From JABDGM01 sp046349975 (GTDB taxonomy: Bacteria; Planctomycetota; Planctomycetia; Pirellulales; Lacipirellulaceae), in contig JAXMBH010000024.1 of NCBI GenBank assembly GCA_046349975.1, positions 16,788 through 80,787 on the forward strand: a DNA stretch of 64,000 bases, written 5' to 3'. This document shows positions 62,801 to 64,000 of the stretch, one piece after another. The notes beneath the pieces are model-generated. The model did no database searches. It was not told the DNA's origin and saw only the letters and a program-made list of their open reading frames with translations. The position numbers and the translations under genes were made by a program. How positions within the stretch are numbered: the first letter of the stretch is position 1; the number at the start of each line of letters is the position of its first letter.

Positions 62801-64000
62801 ATCATCGCGAAGCTCTTGGTGAACGCGAGCGGATGGAAGAGCTTGCCTTCGCGGCCACTGAGCATGAACACTGGGATGAACGACAGCAGCATGATCATCA
62901 CCGAGAAGAAAATCGGCCGGCCCACGGTGCGGCACGGTTCGATCACCAGTTCGCGGATGTCGCCGCTGACTTTGCGGTCCCCGAAGTGCTGCTTGAGGGC
63001 GTGCGTGGCGTTTTCGGTCATCACGATCGCCTGATCGACGAGGATACCGATCGAGATCGTGATGCCGGCGAGCGACATGATGTTGGCTTGGATATCGATG
63101 ATGCGGAGCGTGCGCAGAAGCCACATCAACAGGAACGAAAACAGCACCGCGAGCGGCAGCGTGACGCAAATCACGAACACGCTGCGGAAGTGCATGAGAA
63201 TGAGCAGGATCGCGAGCGACGCGATGATCATTTCATGCGTCATCACTTCGGTAAGCGTGTGAATGGCCCCGTGAATGAGCCGCGTGCGGTCGTACGCGGC
63301 GACGATGTGAACGCCCTCGGGCAGCCCCGGTTGCAGCTCTTGGATCTTCTGCTTCACGCGCTCGGTAACGGCGAGCGGGTTTTCGCCATGCCGCATCAGG
63401 ACCGCGCCGCCGGTCACTTCGTTGCCGTCTTTTTCGAATACGCTGCGGCGAAATTGCGTGCCGAGCTGCACCGTGGCGATGGTCTTGATGTAAATCGGTG
63501 TGCCGTTGACTTCCTTGACGACGGTATCTTCGATGTCATATTTGTCTGTGATCCAGCCGACGCCGCGAACGATATACTCGGCGTTGTTCTTCTGCACGAC
63601 GCCGCCGCCGGCCGGCATGTTGCTTTTAGAGACTGCGGCGAAGACCTCGCCAATCGTGATACCGTACGCGCGCAGGTCTTCGGGGCGGACGTCGATCTGG
63701 TATTCCAGCGGCGTGCCGCCAACCACGGCGACATCCGCCACGCCCGCGGCCGAATTGAGTTGCGGGGCAATGTAAAACTTATTGAGCGCCCACAGCCGGC
63801 CCGGGTCGATCGGGTGTTCGGGGCTGGTCTCGACCGTGTACCAATAAATCTGGCCGAGCGCGGTGGCGTCGGGAGCGAGGTAGGGCACCGCGCCGGGCGG
63901 CAGGAACGTGGCGGCTTGGTCAAGCCGCTCGGTCACGCGCTGGCGGGCAAAGTAGAAGTCGATGTCGTCGCCAAAGATAATCGTGATCATCGAGAAATTA
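59895..64000 (-). pseudogene. CusA/CzcA-like heavy-metal RND efflux pump, multiple frameshifts, 5' end outside window
   Basis: A proton-driven inner-membrane pump. From the right edge to 62095 one frame is intact (about 635 residues): FYIAPQLNSAAGVADVAVVG, YDRTRLIHGAIHTLTEVMTH, ISIGILVDQAIVMTENATHA and LALVPALIPTFIKG-type TM4/TM6 motifs. Between 62.1 and 60.5 kb the protein continues through at least eight frame changes (GYVDKPQEATDENSLIADAG; LTTELTPKYGRWLVEAPALE; YELFDRGTEIFTWYALEEVA; IGVKVFGPDLDTIDRVGKQI). It is again open from 60521 to 59895 (IILYLTYNDLADAGLMMLAV, SVAVWVGFIACFGMATETGI). About 300 extra periplasmic residues are encoded in the broken part. A real pseudogene or sequencing indels are both possible. 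Confidence 0.75.

Overview
The window looks like a high-GC chromosome segment of a Planctomycetota bacterium, most likely of the Pirellulales type. The main evidence is two DUF1559 proteins with prepilin-like N termini, PEP-CTERM and dockerin-bearing secreted proteins, a mu-protocadherin-like surface protein, carboxypeptidase-regulatory-like lipoproteins of the VSGKVLLNGQPL type, very few Shine-Dalgarno sites, and an intergenic space full of inverted-repeat elements. No rRNA gene, tRNA gene or CRISPR array was seen. Family assignments are read from motifs and were not checked by database search.

Layout. 1-0.8 kb: start of a secreted beta-strand-repeat protein that runs off the left edge. 1.0-5.0 kb: a short uvrC divergent from an arsenic operon (arsR, acr3, arsM) with a visible promoter and palindrome. 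5.1-13.1 kb: an alpha-keto acid decarboxylase remnant, a Gfo/Idh/MocA oxidoreductase, a CPA2 antiporter, a surface protein, mtnA, a GxxExxY protein between two MITE-like elements, and ald. 13.4-19.1 kb: a small membrane protein, a DUF2283 two-gene unit, rplM-rpsI, a Cys-rich lipoprotein and an ABC exporter. 19.2-26.9 kb: DUF1559 protein, radical SAM protein, RAYT transposase with REPs, an ECF sigma operon, a methyltransferase and dapL. 27-36.2 kb: a CHRD fragment, an EEP-family phosphodiesterase, an acidic protein, DUF2071, an S41 protease, purH with a hairpin-rich leader and an FHA protein. 36.3-41.2 kb: two paralogous lipoproteins with a DUF1559 protein, then two paralogous PEP-CTERM proteins. 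41.5-56.9 kb: an apparent carbohydrate-catabolism locus with a XylR-type regulator, a divergent AnmK-like kinase, two Gfo/Idh/MocA oxidoreductases, a sodium:solute symporter (with a truncated duplicate and an IS5-type remnant), an FAD oxidoreductase, an aldehyde dehydrogenase and a heparinase II/III-like lyase. 57.2-59.5 kb: small membrane proteins and a YihY/BrkB protein. 59.9-64.0 kb: a CusA-like RND pump broken by many frameshifts that runs off the right edge.

The most unusual theme is the repeat load. At least six families of palindromic elements lie between genes, and in four genes (mtnA, a radical SAM gene, an ECF sigma gene and dapL) such an element sits inside the reading frame without breaking it, adding roughly 13 to 55 residues of foreign-looking protein. 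One of these families has its probable mobilising enzyme, a RAYT transposase flanked by two REP copies, about 2 kb from the sigma gene that carries a third copy.
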